DNA of 15,014 bases from Bacteroidales bacterium UBA1176 (GTDB lineage: Bacteria; Bacteroidota; Bacteroidia; Bacteroidales; WCHB1-69). Both the position numbers and the translations under genes were made by a program. Below, piece by piece: positions 6,326-14,789 of the stretch; position 1 is the first letter of the stretch, and each line of letters starts with the position of its first letter. Under the pieces are notes generated by a model. It worked only from the letters and a program-made list of their open reading frames with translations. It was not told the DNA's origin and ran no database searches. Location: NCBI GenBank assembly GCA_002311645.1, contig DBYW01000003.1, positions 252,778 through 267,791 on the forward strand. Direction: 5' to 3'.

Positions 6326-9300
6326 ATGAAAAAAATTACACTTTCCATCTTTTTCACACTATGTCTGATGATAGGATTCGGTAATTCTGTGGATCTTCAG
6401 ACAGCTCGACAGGTGGCCACAAATTTCTGGAATGTGGTTACAGGACAGCATGATATTGGAAAATGGACAAATGTCACGGATGAGACCTCGTTCCAAGAGT
6501 TATACCTTTTCGCCCGACAAGATGGCAAAGGGTTTGTCATAGTGGCTGCAGACGACTGTGTACAACCTATTTTAGGATATTCCACTGACGGACGTCTAAT
6601 CACGCCCTTGCCACCTTCCGTATCCTCATTTCTGAAGGGTTATGAAAATGAGATTATACATTGCAAAAGGAACAACATTTTATCTACTACTGAGATTATT
6701 TCCCAATGGACCCAGCTGTTGAATGGTGAATACACACCCCAAAACACGACTGCTGTTGCCCCATTGCTTACCACGACCTGGGCTCAGAGGCCGTATTACA
6801 ATAATTTATGTCCAGACTCGTCAGGCTACCATACCCTTGCGGGCTGTGTGGCCATTGCCACCGCACAAGTGATGAAATACTGGAACTGGCCCTCTTCTGG
6901 TGTAGGTTCCCATTCCTATTATCACAACACGTACGGCAATCTGTACGCCAATTTCGGAAACGCCACATACAATTGGAATAATATGCCCAACTCGTTAAGC
7001 AGCTCCAGCTCGACCGCCCAAGTGAACGCCGTGGCCACCTTGGTTTATCATGTGGGAGTGGCGGTGGAGATGGACTACGGCATAGATGGAAGTGGAGCAT
7101 ACACCACCTCCTATGGATATTCATCTTATCCCTGCGCGGAAAATGCTTTAAAAGATTATTTCCGATACAAGAACACACTCCATAGTGTTTATAGAGATGA
7201 TGTCACAAATTCACAATGGATTGCCGCACTGAACACCGAGCTAAACGCCGGTCGTCCTGTGATTGAAAAAGGTAGAGGCGATGACGGCGGCCATGCTTTT
7301 GTCTGCGACGGTTATGACAACAACGGTCTTTACCACATCAATTGGGGTTGGAACGGTTCCTGCAACGGTTATTTCGCCCATAACGATTTGAACCCTAGCT
7401 CATTTACTTTCAATGACGAAAAAGCAATTATTGTTGGCATTGAACCAGATGGACAGCTTATTGTCTCGCCCCAAAGTCTCAATTTCTCACAGGCTGGAGG
7501 ATCACAAACCTTCACTGTGACCAGTATCAATGGGAACTATAGTTCCTGGACGGCCAGCTCGAACCAATCTTGGTTGACCTTGAGTCCGACTTCCGGTTCC
7601 GGCGGTGGATCCACAACCACGGTCACTGCTACCGCCACGCCCAACTACAGCGGCAGCACCCGCACAGCCGTGGTCACCATATCGCAAGGAAGCAGCTCCG
7701 CCACTTTACAGGTGACTCAAAACGAGTGTTCCTCCTCGGACATGTGTACTATCACAGTATCAATGGAAGACAGTTATGGCGACGGATGGAACAATGCCTA
7801 TCTCACACTCTCCTCTGCCTCCGGCTATGTCTATGGCACCGCATCATGTACAGGCAGTTATACAACACAACAGTTCTCCATCTGTCCCAGCGATCTTATT
7901 TTAACTTGGAGTTCAGGAAATTACGATGACGAATGCTCGTTTACCCTAACGAACAACCACGGCATAACACTGATGACAGCTTCAAATCCCAGTTTCACGA
8001 CATACACGATAACCTCTCCATGCTCCTCCGGAAGCAATCCGCCAAGTTCTTGCGTAATCACATCTTTCCCATGGCTTGAAAATTTTGAGGATGGTATCAA
8101 TTGTTGGTCAACAATTGATGCGGACGGAGACGGCGAGAACTGGTTTCTTGCCACAGGCAGTCCGTTCTCCGGCACCCATTCCATGGCCTCCTACTCCTGG
8201 AATAATGGCACACTCAACTCCAACAACTACCTCGTGTCCCCACAGCTCTCACTTCCTTCGACAGGCCTTTACAAACTCACGTTCTACGTTCGGAGTGCCA
8301 ACACAAATTATCCTGACACTATTTCGGTTAGGCTCACCACAGGAAACGGCACATCCGCTTCCAACTTTACCACAGTGCTAATGCCGCTCACGCCCATCCT
8401 TCACACCACATATCAACCATACGAGATCTATCTGACGGGCTATAACGGCCAGACTTTCCGGCTGGCTTTTGTTCACAAGTCATACGACGGACACTATCTG
8501 CTGTTGGATGATGTAAGCATTGCAAACACATCCGCAAGCTATACAATCTCTGTGTCTTCCGCCAGCCCTTCCATGGGCACAGCTACGGGTGGAGGCACTT
8601 ATTCTGGTGGAGCAACTGCAGAGCTGACAGCCACAGCGAACAGTGGTTACCGTTTCACGGGCTGGAACGACGGCAATACGGAGAATCCCCGCACGGTGAC
8701 CGTGACTGGCAACGCGACATATACCGCTCAATTCGCCAATCTTGGAGGCAGTGAGCATCACTACGACAACGGCTCGTTCTCCAGCACTGTAGGTGCTGGA
8801 GGAACTTTATACTGGGGCATCCGTTTTGCCGCCGGCGAGCTTTCCAGCTACGACACACTTTCTTCTGTGAAGATTTGGGATAAGTATGCCGGAACCTATC
8901 AAATGACAATCTACCAAGGCGGAAGTTCCGCTCCGGGCACGCAAGTCTATACCCAGACATACTACCTGTCCGGCAGTGAGGACTGGTACACCGCCACTTT
9001 GAGCGCTCCTGTCACCATCAATCATTCTCAGCCTCTTTGGATTGTTTTCTACAACAATGATGTCTCTCATCCCGCTGCGGGCAGTCATTATGCCGGCAAT
9101 CCTGACGGTTCATGGGTATCCACCGACAACAGCACATGGACCTCTGTATGTGATTACAACATATATCGGACTTGGATGATCCGGGCGGTGCTCTCCAACT
9201 CAGCGCCCGCACAACAATACACCATCACCGCCGTGTCCGCCAACAGCGCAATGGGCAGCGCCTCCGGGGGCGGCACCTATCTGGCGGGCGAAACAGCTGT

Positions 9301-11689
9301 GTTGACGGCCAACGCCAACAGTGCATATCGCTTCACAGGCTGGAACGACGGCAGCACGGAAAACCCCCGCACGGTGACCGTGACTGGCAACGCGACATAC
9401 ACCGCCCAGTTCGCCAATCTTGGAAGCAGTGAGCATCACTACGACAACGGTTCGTACTCCAACAGTGTAGGTGCTGGGGGATCATTTTCCTGGGGTATCC
9501 GGTTTGCCGCCGGCGAACTTTCCGGCTACAACACTCTTTCTTCTGTGAAAATTTGGGACATGTATGCCGGAACCTATCAAATGACAATCTACCAAGGCGG
9601 AAGTTACGCACCGGGCACGCAAGTCTATACCCAGACATACTACCTGTCAGGCTATGATGACTGGTACACCGCCACTTTAAACTCTCCTGTCACCATTGAT
9701 CATTCTCAGCCTCTTTGGATCGTCTTCTACAACGACGATGTCACTTATCCTGCTGTAGGCAGCACCTATGCTGGTAATCCCGACGGATCTTGGTGTTATA
9801 CGAATAACTCGGGGTGGACTTCTGTTTGCGACCACAACTTATATTACACCTGGATGATTCGGGCGATGCTCACCAACTCGGCGCCCGCACAACAATACAC
9901 CATCACCGCCGTGTCCGCCAACAGCACAATGGGCAGCGCCTCCGGAGGCGGCACCTATCTGGCTGGCGAAACAGCTGTGTTGACGGCCGACGCCAACAGT
10001 GCATATCGCTTCACGGGCTGGAACGACGGCAACACGGAGAATCCCCGCACGGTGACCGTGACCGGCAACGCTACATATACCGCTCAATTCGCCAATCTTG
10101 GAAGCAGCGAGCATCACTACGACAACGGCTCGTTCTCCAGCACTGTAGGTGCTGGAGGAACTTTATACTGGGGCATCCGGTTTGCCGCCGGCGAGCTTTC
10201 CGGCTACAACACACTTTCTTCTGTGAAGATTTGGGACATGTATGCCGGAACATATCAGATGACAATCTACCAAGGCGGAAGCTACGCACCGGGCACGCAA
10301 GTCTATACCCAGACATACTACCTGTCTGGCAGTGGGAACTGGTACACCGCCACTTTGAATACTCCTGTCACCATAGATCATTCTCAGCCTCTTTGGATTG
10401 TCTTCTACAACGATGACGTTTCTTATCCCGCTGCGGGCAGTCATTATGCTGGCAATCCTGACGGTTCATGGGCATCCGTCGACAATAGCACATGGACCTC
10501 TGTATGCGACTACGACATATATCGGACTTGGATGATTCGGGCGATGCTCACCAACTCGGCGCCCGCACAACAATACACCATCACCGCAGTGTCCGCCAAC
10601 AGCGCAATGGGCAGTGCCTCCGGTGGCGGCACCTATCTGGTTGGCGAAACAGCTGTGTTGACGGCCAACGCCAACAGTGCATATCGCTTCACAGGCTGGA
10701 ACGACGGCAACACGGAGAATCCTCGCACGGTGACCGTGACTGGCAACGCGACATACACCGCTTATTTCGCCAATCTTGGAAGCAGCGAGCATCACTACGA
10801 CAACGGTTCGTACTCCAGCAGTGTAGGTGCTGGGGGATCATTTTCCTGGGGTATCCGGTTTGCCGCCGGCGAGCTTTCCGGCTACAACACTCTTTCTTCT
10901 GTGAAAATTTGGGACATGTATGCCGGAACCTATCAAATGACAATCTACCAAGGCGGAAGCTATGCACCGGGCACGCAAGTCTACACCCAGACATACTACC
11001 TGTCAGGCAGTGAGAACTGGTACACCGCCACTTTAAACTCTCCTGTCACCATAGATCATTCTCAGCCTCTTTGGATTGTCTTCTACAACGATGACGTTTC
11101 TTATCCCGCTGCGGGCAGCAACTATGCTGGTAATCCAGACGGATCCTGGTGTTATACAAACAACTCGGGGTGGACTTCTGCTTGCGACCACAACTTTTAT
11201 TACACTTGGATGATACGTGCTGTGCTCACCAATGTAACACCTCCGCAACAGTATACTATTACGGTCGTATCCGCTAATCCCAACATGGGTACTGTCGTCG
11301 GTGGTGGAACATTTGACTATGGCACAACTATCCTGATTGCAGCTGGCCCATTTGAAAACTATGAGTTTGTACGCTGGTACGACGGCAACACCGACAACCC
11401 ACGCTCTGTGACAGTCACGGAGAATGCGACCTACATTGCCGAATTCCAGCCCATAACAGGTGTTTCAGACTTTGTGGAAGACAATGTGGAAATATATAGT
11501 TATGGCCATCAGATTTATGTTAACCATGCGGAAGGGTTATCTGTGGAAATCTTTGATGTAACAGGGAAACTGATTATCTCGGAAATCGGCAACTCACAAG
11601 ATCATAGGGTGTTCACCGTAAATTCAAGCGGCATATATCTGGTGCGGACTAGCAATGGAGTTGTCAAGAAAGTGCAGGTGATCCGATAA
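6326..11689 (+). CDS. Giant secreted C10 (streptopain-like) cysteine protease with BACON, adhesin and tandem repeat modules and a type IX sorting domain
   Basis: 1787 residues. Signal peptide about 1-21; Spi/C10 propeptide about 22-142, with FVIVAADDCVQPILGYS; C10 peptidase about 143-375, with nucleophile Cys174 in LAGCVAIATAQVMKYW and His323 in GGHAFVCDGYDNNG, then HINWGWNGSCNGYF. Next come a BACON domain (378-467, LIVSPQSLNFSQAGG to VTQNE), a Cys-containing segment with DSYGDGWNNA (468-575), a cleaved-adhesin/MAM-like domain (about 576-735, FPWLENFEDGINCW) and four 226-residue repeats (739-1642). A lone fifth InlB-like domain (1643-1712) is followed by a C-terminal domain (about 1716-1787, VEIFDVTGKLI and GIYLVRTSNGVVKKVQVIR) typical of type IX (Por) sorting. 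PrtT and interpain A are family relatives. By inference the protein crosses the outer membrane by the type IX system, is attached to or released from the surface, and degrades proteins while its modules bind host or environmental ligands. Catalytic residues are intact and no frameshift is seen. Confidence 0.93.
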   Translation: MKKITLSIFFTLCLMIGFGNSVDLQTARQVATNFWNVVTGQHDIGKWTNVTDETSFQELYLFARQDGKGFVIVAADDCVQPILGYSTDGRLITPLPPSVSSFLKGYENEIIHCKRNNILSTTEIISQWTQLLNGEYTPQNTTAVAPLLTTTWAQRPYYNNLCPDSSGYHTLAGCVAIATAQVMKYWNWPSSGVGSHSYYHNTYGNLYANFGNATYNWNNMPNSLSSSSSTAQVNAVATLVYHVGVAVEMDYGIDGSGAYTTSYGYSSYPCAENALKDYFRYKNTLHSVYRDDVTNSQWIAALNTELNAGRPVIEKGRGDDGGHAFVCDGYDNNGLYHINWGWNGSCNGYFAHNDLNPSSFTFNDEKAIIVGIEPDGQLIVSPQSLNFSQAGGSQTFTVTSINGNYSSWTASSNQSWLTLSPTSGSGGGSTTTVTATATPNYSGSTRTAVVTISQGSSSATLQVTQNECSSSDMCTITVSMEDSYGDGWNNAYLTLSSASGYVYGTASCTGSYTTQQFSICPSDLILTWSSGNYDDECSFTLTNNHGITLMTASNPSFTTYTITSPCSSGSNPPSSCVITSFPWLENFEDGINCWSTIDADGDGENWFLATGSPFSGTHSMASYSWNNGTLNSNNYLVSPQLSLPSTGLYKLTFYVRSANTNYPDTISVRLTTGNGTSASNFTTVLMPLTPILHTTYQPYEIYLTGYNGQTFRLAFVHKSYDGHYLLLDDVSIANTSASYTISVSSASPSMGTATGGGTYSGGATAELTATANSGYRFTGWNDGNTENPRTVTVTGNATYTAQFANLGGSEHHYDNGSFSSTVGAGGTLYWGIRFAAGELSSYDTLSSVKIWDKYAGTYQMTIYQGGSSAPGTQVYTQTYYLSGSEDWYTATLSAPVTINHSQPLWIVFYNNDVSHPAAGSHYAGNPDGSWVSTDNSTWTSVCDYNIYRTWMIRAVLSNSAPAQQYTITAVSANSAMGSASGGGTYLAGETAVLTANANSAYRFTGWNDGSTENPRTVTVTGNATYTAQFANLGSSEHHYDNGSYSNSVGAGGSFSWGIRFAAGELSGYNTLSSVKIWDMYAGTYQMTIYQGGSYAPGTQVYTQTYYLSGYDDWYTATLNSPVTIDHSQPLWIVFYNDDVTYPAVGSTYAGNPDGSWCYTNNSGWTSVCDHNLYYTWMIRAMLTNSAPAQQYTITAVSANSTMGSASGGGTYLAGETAVLTADANSAYRFTGWNDGNTENPRTVTVTGNATYTAQFANLGSSEHHYDNGSFSSTVGAGGTLYWGIRFAAGELSGYNTLSSVKIWDMYAGTYQMTIYQGGSYAPGTQVYTQTYYLSGSGNWYTATLNTPVTIDHSQPLWIVFYNDDVSYPAAGSHYAGNPDGSWASVDNSTWTSVCDYDIYRTWMIRAMLTNSAPAQQYTITAVSANSAMGSASGGGTYLVGETAVLTANANSAYRFTGWNDGNTENPRTVTVTGNATYTAYFANLGSSEHHYDNGSYSSSVGAGGSFSWGIRFAAGELSGYNTLSSVKIWDMYAGTYQMTIYQGGSYAPGTQVYTQTYYLSGSENWYTATLNSPVTIDHSQPLWIVFYNDDVSYPAAGSNYAGNPDGSWCYTNNSGWTSACDHNFYYTWMIRAVLTNVTPPQQYTITVVSANPNMGTVVGGGTFDYGTTILIAAGPFENYEFVRWYDGNTDNPRSVTVTENATYIAEFQPITGVSDFVEDNVEIYSYGHQIYVNHAEGLSVEIFDVTGKLIISEIGNSQDHRVFTVNSSGIYLVRTSNGVVKKVQVIR
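8540..11251 (+). repeat. Four tandem 678-nt repeats (A-B-A-B) inside the protease gene
   Basis: Units start at 8540, 9218, 9896 and 10574, each exactly 678 nt (226 codons) with no indels. Every unit has an InlB-type B-repeat (about 66 residues, with YRFTGWNDG-TENPRTVTVTGNATYTA) and a beta-rich module of about 160 residues (EHHYDNGS to TWMIRA). Units 1 and 3 share SFSSTVGAGGTLYWGIRF and a YN/YD-IYRTW ending. Units 2 and 4 share SYS-SVGAGGSFSWGIRF and GSWCYTNNSGWTS, often with the same silent codons. A fifth copy keeps only the InlB-type part (11252-11460) and is more diverged, as is the InlB part of unit 1. Confidence 0.95.
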
Positions 11690-11836
11690 ATGCAGCGAGA
11701 GTATTGCTGCCTTCAGTCAATGATATGTACAACAAGAATTGGTCACAGGTAGCAAAACACCGTATTCCCCCGATTACTAAAGACACGTGTGGATGATAGT
11801 GACACTGGATTGCATCTTTTATTCGAATCGTGGAAT
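11690..11836. other. Short convergent gap without a recognisable terminator
   Basis: 147 nt between the ends of the protease gene (plus) and the AlgJ-like gene (minus). The only hairpin near the protease stop is GCAGC...GCTGC (5-bp stem, 9-nt loop) without a T run. No gene is visible. Confidence 0.5.
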
Positions 11837-13240
11837 CTATGGGCGGTTGGCAGACCATTTTTTCCGTATGGAAACCAAATCTTTGTTTCTGGAAACGGGA
11901 AGATGATTTCCCTTCAGGTCCTCAAAATACTCTTCCGGATTTTCAAGGAGCAGATAGACGGCATCTCCATATAGGACTTCTTCCAGGTTTTTCTGACTCT
12001 CCTTTGCATATTCGAGGATTTTAGCATATAATTTCGGATTTGATCTGATGGAAGAGACGAGACAGTGGGCTGCGGATTCAATGGCTGCTTTGTCATAGCA
12101 GAGATGCAATAAAGCTCTGGACAGAAATTTACTGCCAAGATCATAAAGCTGTGTCGTGCTGTAGGTAAGCATGATATAGTCCGTCCGCATCAGTTCCTGT
12201 TCGAGGTCCAGATCCGACGTGGCAGTATTCGCGGAATCAAAATGAACGATGTAGTTGTAATACCAATACGGATAATATCGGAAAATGTCCTGCAAGGGGA
12301 TGTTATAGACGAAATTCCAGAAATAGGAGTCGCCGATGGTCAGAAAATAGGGCTTGACAGCAGTCGTGTCCTCTTCGGCTTTTACGTATGCGTACCAGTA
12401 TGGCTGCGTTTTTATGGGGAAAAACAAATTGAGGAGTTCTTCTAAATCATTGTCGGGCTGGCGGGGCTTCGCCTGATATTTTTCACCAATATCAAGATTG
12501 ACAAGATTCTGATCCCCCAGATTCTCCATATACCGAATAATGGAATCAAAAACATAGATGGAGGCGATGTTGCTCCAGTGTGCGCCCGTTTTCGAGTACA
12601 ATGGGTAATCTACAGAGTCTTTGGCTTTCTGAAAAACCGCCACATTGTCAATGTAGTTTATCCCAAGTTTGTCGAACATTCTTTTATAATAGTCGTAGGC
12701 ATGGATGCCTTCAGGATGAAAAAACATCCTGTTTTTTGGCAGATACTCCGGGTAAATCACATTTTTTCCGGGATTTATGATGACGAAAAGGTGAATGTTG
12801 TACTCTTCCAGCAGTTGTTGCACTTTCCAAAGACGCAGGGCCTCTGTTTCGAATGTCTTTCTCATAGCAGCCGTGTCTTCGGTGTGTTGGTACATCAGGC
12901 TCTCGTAATGGTCTCTGACTTGCACATCCTCATACAGCCAGTCTTTTTTTCCACGCACCACATAGGAGTTGCTCGTTTCCCTGAAAAAACTCCAGAGATA
13001 TTGGTTGTACGCCCTAATAAGCCATTCGCGGAAGCCGAAATGCTCTTGGAGATATTTGTCCGCATTGCTTTGAAAAGAACCGTCAACGTAGTTCGTTAAT
13101 GTCAGCCTCGGTTTTTCTGTTTCAATGGTGACCCCATGGAGCGGCTCAAGGCGGACCACCCCGGTGAAGGTCTGCACTAAAAAGACAACCATAACAGCTA
13201 TCGTTCCGATAAACAATATCTTGTGGAAATGCTTTCTCAT
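11837..13240 (-). CDS. AlgJ/AlgX-like SGNH-fold polysaccharide O-acetylation protein
   Basis: 467 residues from the chosen ATG (13238-13240). The frame is open further, to an ATG at 13291, but that start would overlap the upstream MBOAT gene by 41 nt; the downstream ATG lies 10 nt after the MBOAT stop and directly precedes the membrane anchor (HFHKILFIGTIAVMVVFLVQ). The rest is periplasmic. It contains VVRGKKDWLYE, FVIINPGKNVIYPEYLP, a KTGAHWSN block with His221, and IGDSYFWNF with the GDS-type nucleophile Ser305. This is the AlgJ/AlgX acetylhydrolase-like family, which transfers acetyl groups brought by the MBOAT partner to an exported polysaccharide. In P. aeruginosa AlgX/AlgJ the equivalent of KTGAHW is an Asp-x-His-Trp motif; here Gly219 stands in place of Asp. 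It is the second gene of a two-gene cassette, and its base composition looks more A/T-rich than the decarboxylase operon. Confidence 0.85.
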   Translation of the reverse strand: MRKHFHKILFIGTIAVMVVFLVQTFTGVVRLEPLHGVTIETEKPRLTLTNYVDGSFQSNADKYLQEHFGFREWLIRAYNQYLWSFFRETSNSYVVRGKKDWLYEDVQVRDHYESLMYQHTEDTAAMRKTFETEALRLWKVQQLLEEYNIHLFVIINPGKNVIYPEYLPKNRMFFHPEGIHAYDYYKRMFDKLGINYIDNVAVFQKAKDSVDYPLYSKTGAHWSNIASIYVFDSIIRYMENLGDQNLVNLDIGEKYQAKPRQPDNDLEELLNLFFPIKTQPYWYAYVKAEEDTTAVKPYFLTIGDSYFWNFVYNIPLQDIFRYYPYWYYNYIVHFDSANTATSDLDLEQELMRTDYIMLTYSTTQLYDLGSKFLSRALLHLCYDKAAIESAAHCLVSSIRSNPKLYAKILEYAKESQKNLEEVLYGDAVYLLLENPEEYFEDLKGNHLPVSRNKDLVSIRKKWSANRP

Positions 13241-13250
13241 GGTTGTCGTT

Positions 13251-14669
13251 TTAGAATCTGAAATATATGAACGGACTGAAACCTGTCGCATTGAGGGCGC
13301 TGAGGCAGACTATGAAAAGCAAAATACTCACAGGCCAAATCGCAAGATGCTGCTTTTTGGTGTAATCGGTATGGAAGACAGCGTGTTGCCATCTTTTCCC
13401 GAGAGGGGACAAAACAATGAATGCAAAGAATACCGCCATGATGAGCGTGGCGTAAAGATGCAAACTGCCGATGGGAACAACAGATTGAAAATCAAAGGCA
13501 AACAATCTGGAAATGAATGTGGCTGCATCTGAAAGATTCTCAATGCGGAAGATGGCCCAACCCACTGTGACAATCAGGAATGTGATGATGACGCTGGGGA
13601 TTTTGCCGATTTTTTCGTAAAATTTTCCCAGTCCGATGCGCTCCAGCACGAGCCAAAAGCCATGATAGGCTCCCCAAATGACGAAGTTCCAGCTCGCACC
13701 GTGCCATAGTCCGGACAAAAGGAACACCACCCAAAGGTTGAAGTACATCCTCGGTTTGGAACAGCGGTTGCCGCCGAGCGGGATGTACAGGTAGTTGCGC
13801 ATGAATGTGCCGAGCGTAATGTGCCAACGTCTCCAGAACTCACTGACACTTGCTGAGTTATATGGGTTGTCGAAATTCTCCGGGAAATGGAAGCCCATGA
13901 TTTTGCCCAAGCCGATGGCCATGTCGGAGTAGCCCGAGAAATCGAAATAGAGCTGCATGGTGTAGGCGATGATGGTGATCCAGGCGGTGCCAGTGCCCAT
14001 GGTCAGCAGATTACCTGCAAGCAGTGCGTCCACCTGGCGACCAATCACATCCGCAATCAAAACTTTCTTGGAAAGCCCTATCACAAAGCGGTAAAAACCC
14101 TGCAGACTCTCCGACCAGCTCTGTTCCCTGTCGCGGATTTCGTCCGCAATGTCGCAGTAGCGCACAATAGGGCCGGCGATGAGTTGGGGGAACATGATGA
14201 TGTAGAGCATATAGTCGGTGAGCCGCTCCATCGGCTTGTGGACATTGCGGTAAGCATCGACCACGTAGGTGATGGACTGGAACGTGAAAAAGGAGATGCC
14301 GATGGGCAGCAGCACTTTCGCCATCGTGAACGGCTCCAACCCGAATGCCCCGAGAAGCGCATTCAGGTTCTCCACAAAGAAGTTCGCATACTTGAAGTAG
14401 CCCAAAAGTCCAAGGCTGACAGCGATGGCCAATCCGGCAAGGGCTTTTCTGTGTGTTGGATTGTCTGATTGATACAACCGCTTTACCAGATAGAAATTGA
14501 TCACAGTGGAACCGAGGAGCAACAAAATGAATGTAGGTGCTCCGTATGCATAAAATAGGATGGAAAACAGCAGCAAAACAATGTTCCGCCATCGTTTCGG
14601 GCATGCAAAATAGCATATCAGGAAGACGGGTAGGAATAGTATCAGGAAAACATTGCTGCTAAAAACCAT
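13251..14669 (-). CDS. MBOAT-family O-acyltransferase (AlgI/DltB-like)
   Basis: 472 residues, polytopic, the size and layout of AlgI. It begins MVFSSNVFLILFLPVFLICY, typical of AlgI-like proteins, followed by YFACPKRWRN and LLLFSILFYAYG. The middle has FDFSGYSDMAIGLGKIMGF and FPENFDNPYNSASVSEFWRR, then RNYLYIPLGGNR. The active-site region is LSGLWHGASWNFVIWGAYHG, with His323 as the predicted essential MBOAT histidine and His336 nearby. Family members take acetyl groups from the cytoplasm across the inner membrane for transfer to an exported polysaccharide. The AlgJ-like gene follows after 10 nt, so the two are almost certainly co-transcribed and work as a pair. DltB and PatA are alternatives within the family, but the AlgJ-like partner favours polysaccharide acetylation. 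No clear TAnnTTTG promoter is seen in the 117 nt upstream. Confidence 0.92.
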   Translation of the reverse strand: MVFSSNVFLILFLPVFLICYFACPKRWRNIVLLLFSILFYAYGAPTFILLLLGSTVINFYLVKRLYQSDNPTHRKALAGLAIAVSLGLLGYFKYANFFVENLNALLGAFGLEPFTMAKVLLPIGISFFTFQSITYVVDAYRNVHKPMERLTDYMLYIIMFPQLIAGPIVRYCDIADEIRDREQSWSESLQGFYRFVIGLSKKVLIADVIGRQVDALLAGNLLTMGTGTAWITIIAYTMQLYFDFSGYSDMAIGLGKIMGFHFPENFDNPYNSASVSEFWRRWHITLGTFMRNYLYIPLGGNRCSKPRMYFNLWVVFLLSGLWHGASWNFVIWGAYHGFWLVLERIGLGKFYEKIGKIPSVIITFLIVTVGWAIFRIENLSDAATFISRLFAFDFQSVVPIGSLHLYATLIMAVFFAFIVLSPLGKRWQHAVFHTDYTKKQHLAIWPVSILLFIVCLSALNATGFSPFIYFRF

Positions 14670-14728
14670 GTTTTTAAGCGGTTCTGTTTCATTAACAGGC
14701 TTGCGCCGTATGTGGTGCCGTCATATTA

Positions 14729-14789
14729 GCGTTTTACGATTTACGAATCCGCAAATCGTAAAACGCAAACCGTAAATCGCAAAACGTTA
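14729..14789. repeat. Palindromic and direct repeat between the MBOAT gene and the asparaginase-like gene
   Basis: A 14-bp inverted repeat, GCGTTTTACGATTT (14729-14742) and AAATCGTAAAACGC (14753-14766), is followed by a third, directly repeated copy with a 20-nt period (CGTAAATCGCAAAACG, from 14771). The third copy reaches the stop codon of the minus-strand asparaginase-like gene (14787-14789). No T tract follows on the minus strand, so it is a doubtful terminator and looks like a short intergenic palindromic element. Confidence 0.65.

Noticed and set aside
8480..11013. Repeated frames on both strands within the protease repeats
   Set aside because: They recur with the 678-nt period because the DNA repeats; the forward frame encoding the 1787-residue protein is the only one with domain content.
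8540..11460. CRISPR-like array
   Set aside because: The repeat units are long coding modules in one continuous frame, not short repeats separated by unique spacers.
11692..11712. Terminator after the protease gene
   Set aside because: Only a 5-bp stem with a 9-nt loop and no following T run; too weak to call.
12578..13099. Plus-strand frame of 173 codons opposite the AlgJ-like gene
   Set aside because: It is antisense to a gene with clear SGNH/AlgJ motifs and shows no domain of its own.
13241..13291. Upstream ATG for the AlgJ-like gene
   Set aside because: It would add 17 polar residues before the membrane anchor and overlap the MBOAT gene by 41 nt; the ATG at 13240 fits the anchor and the operon spacing better.
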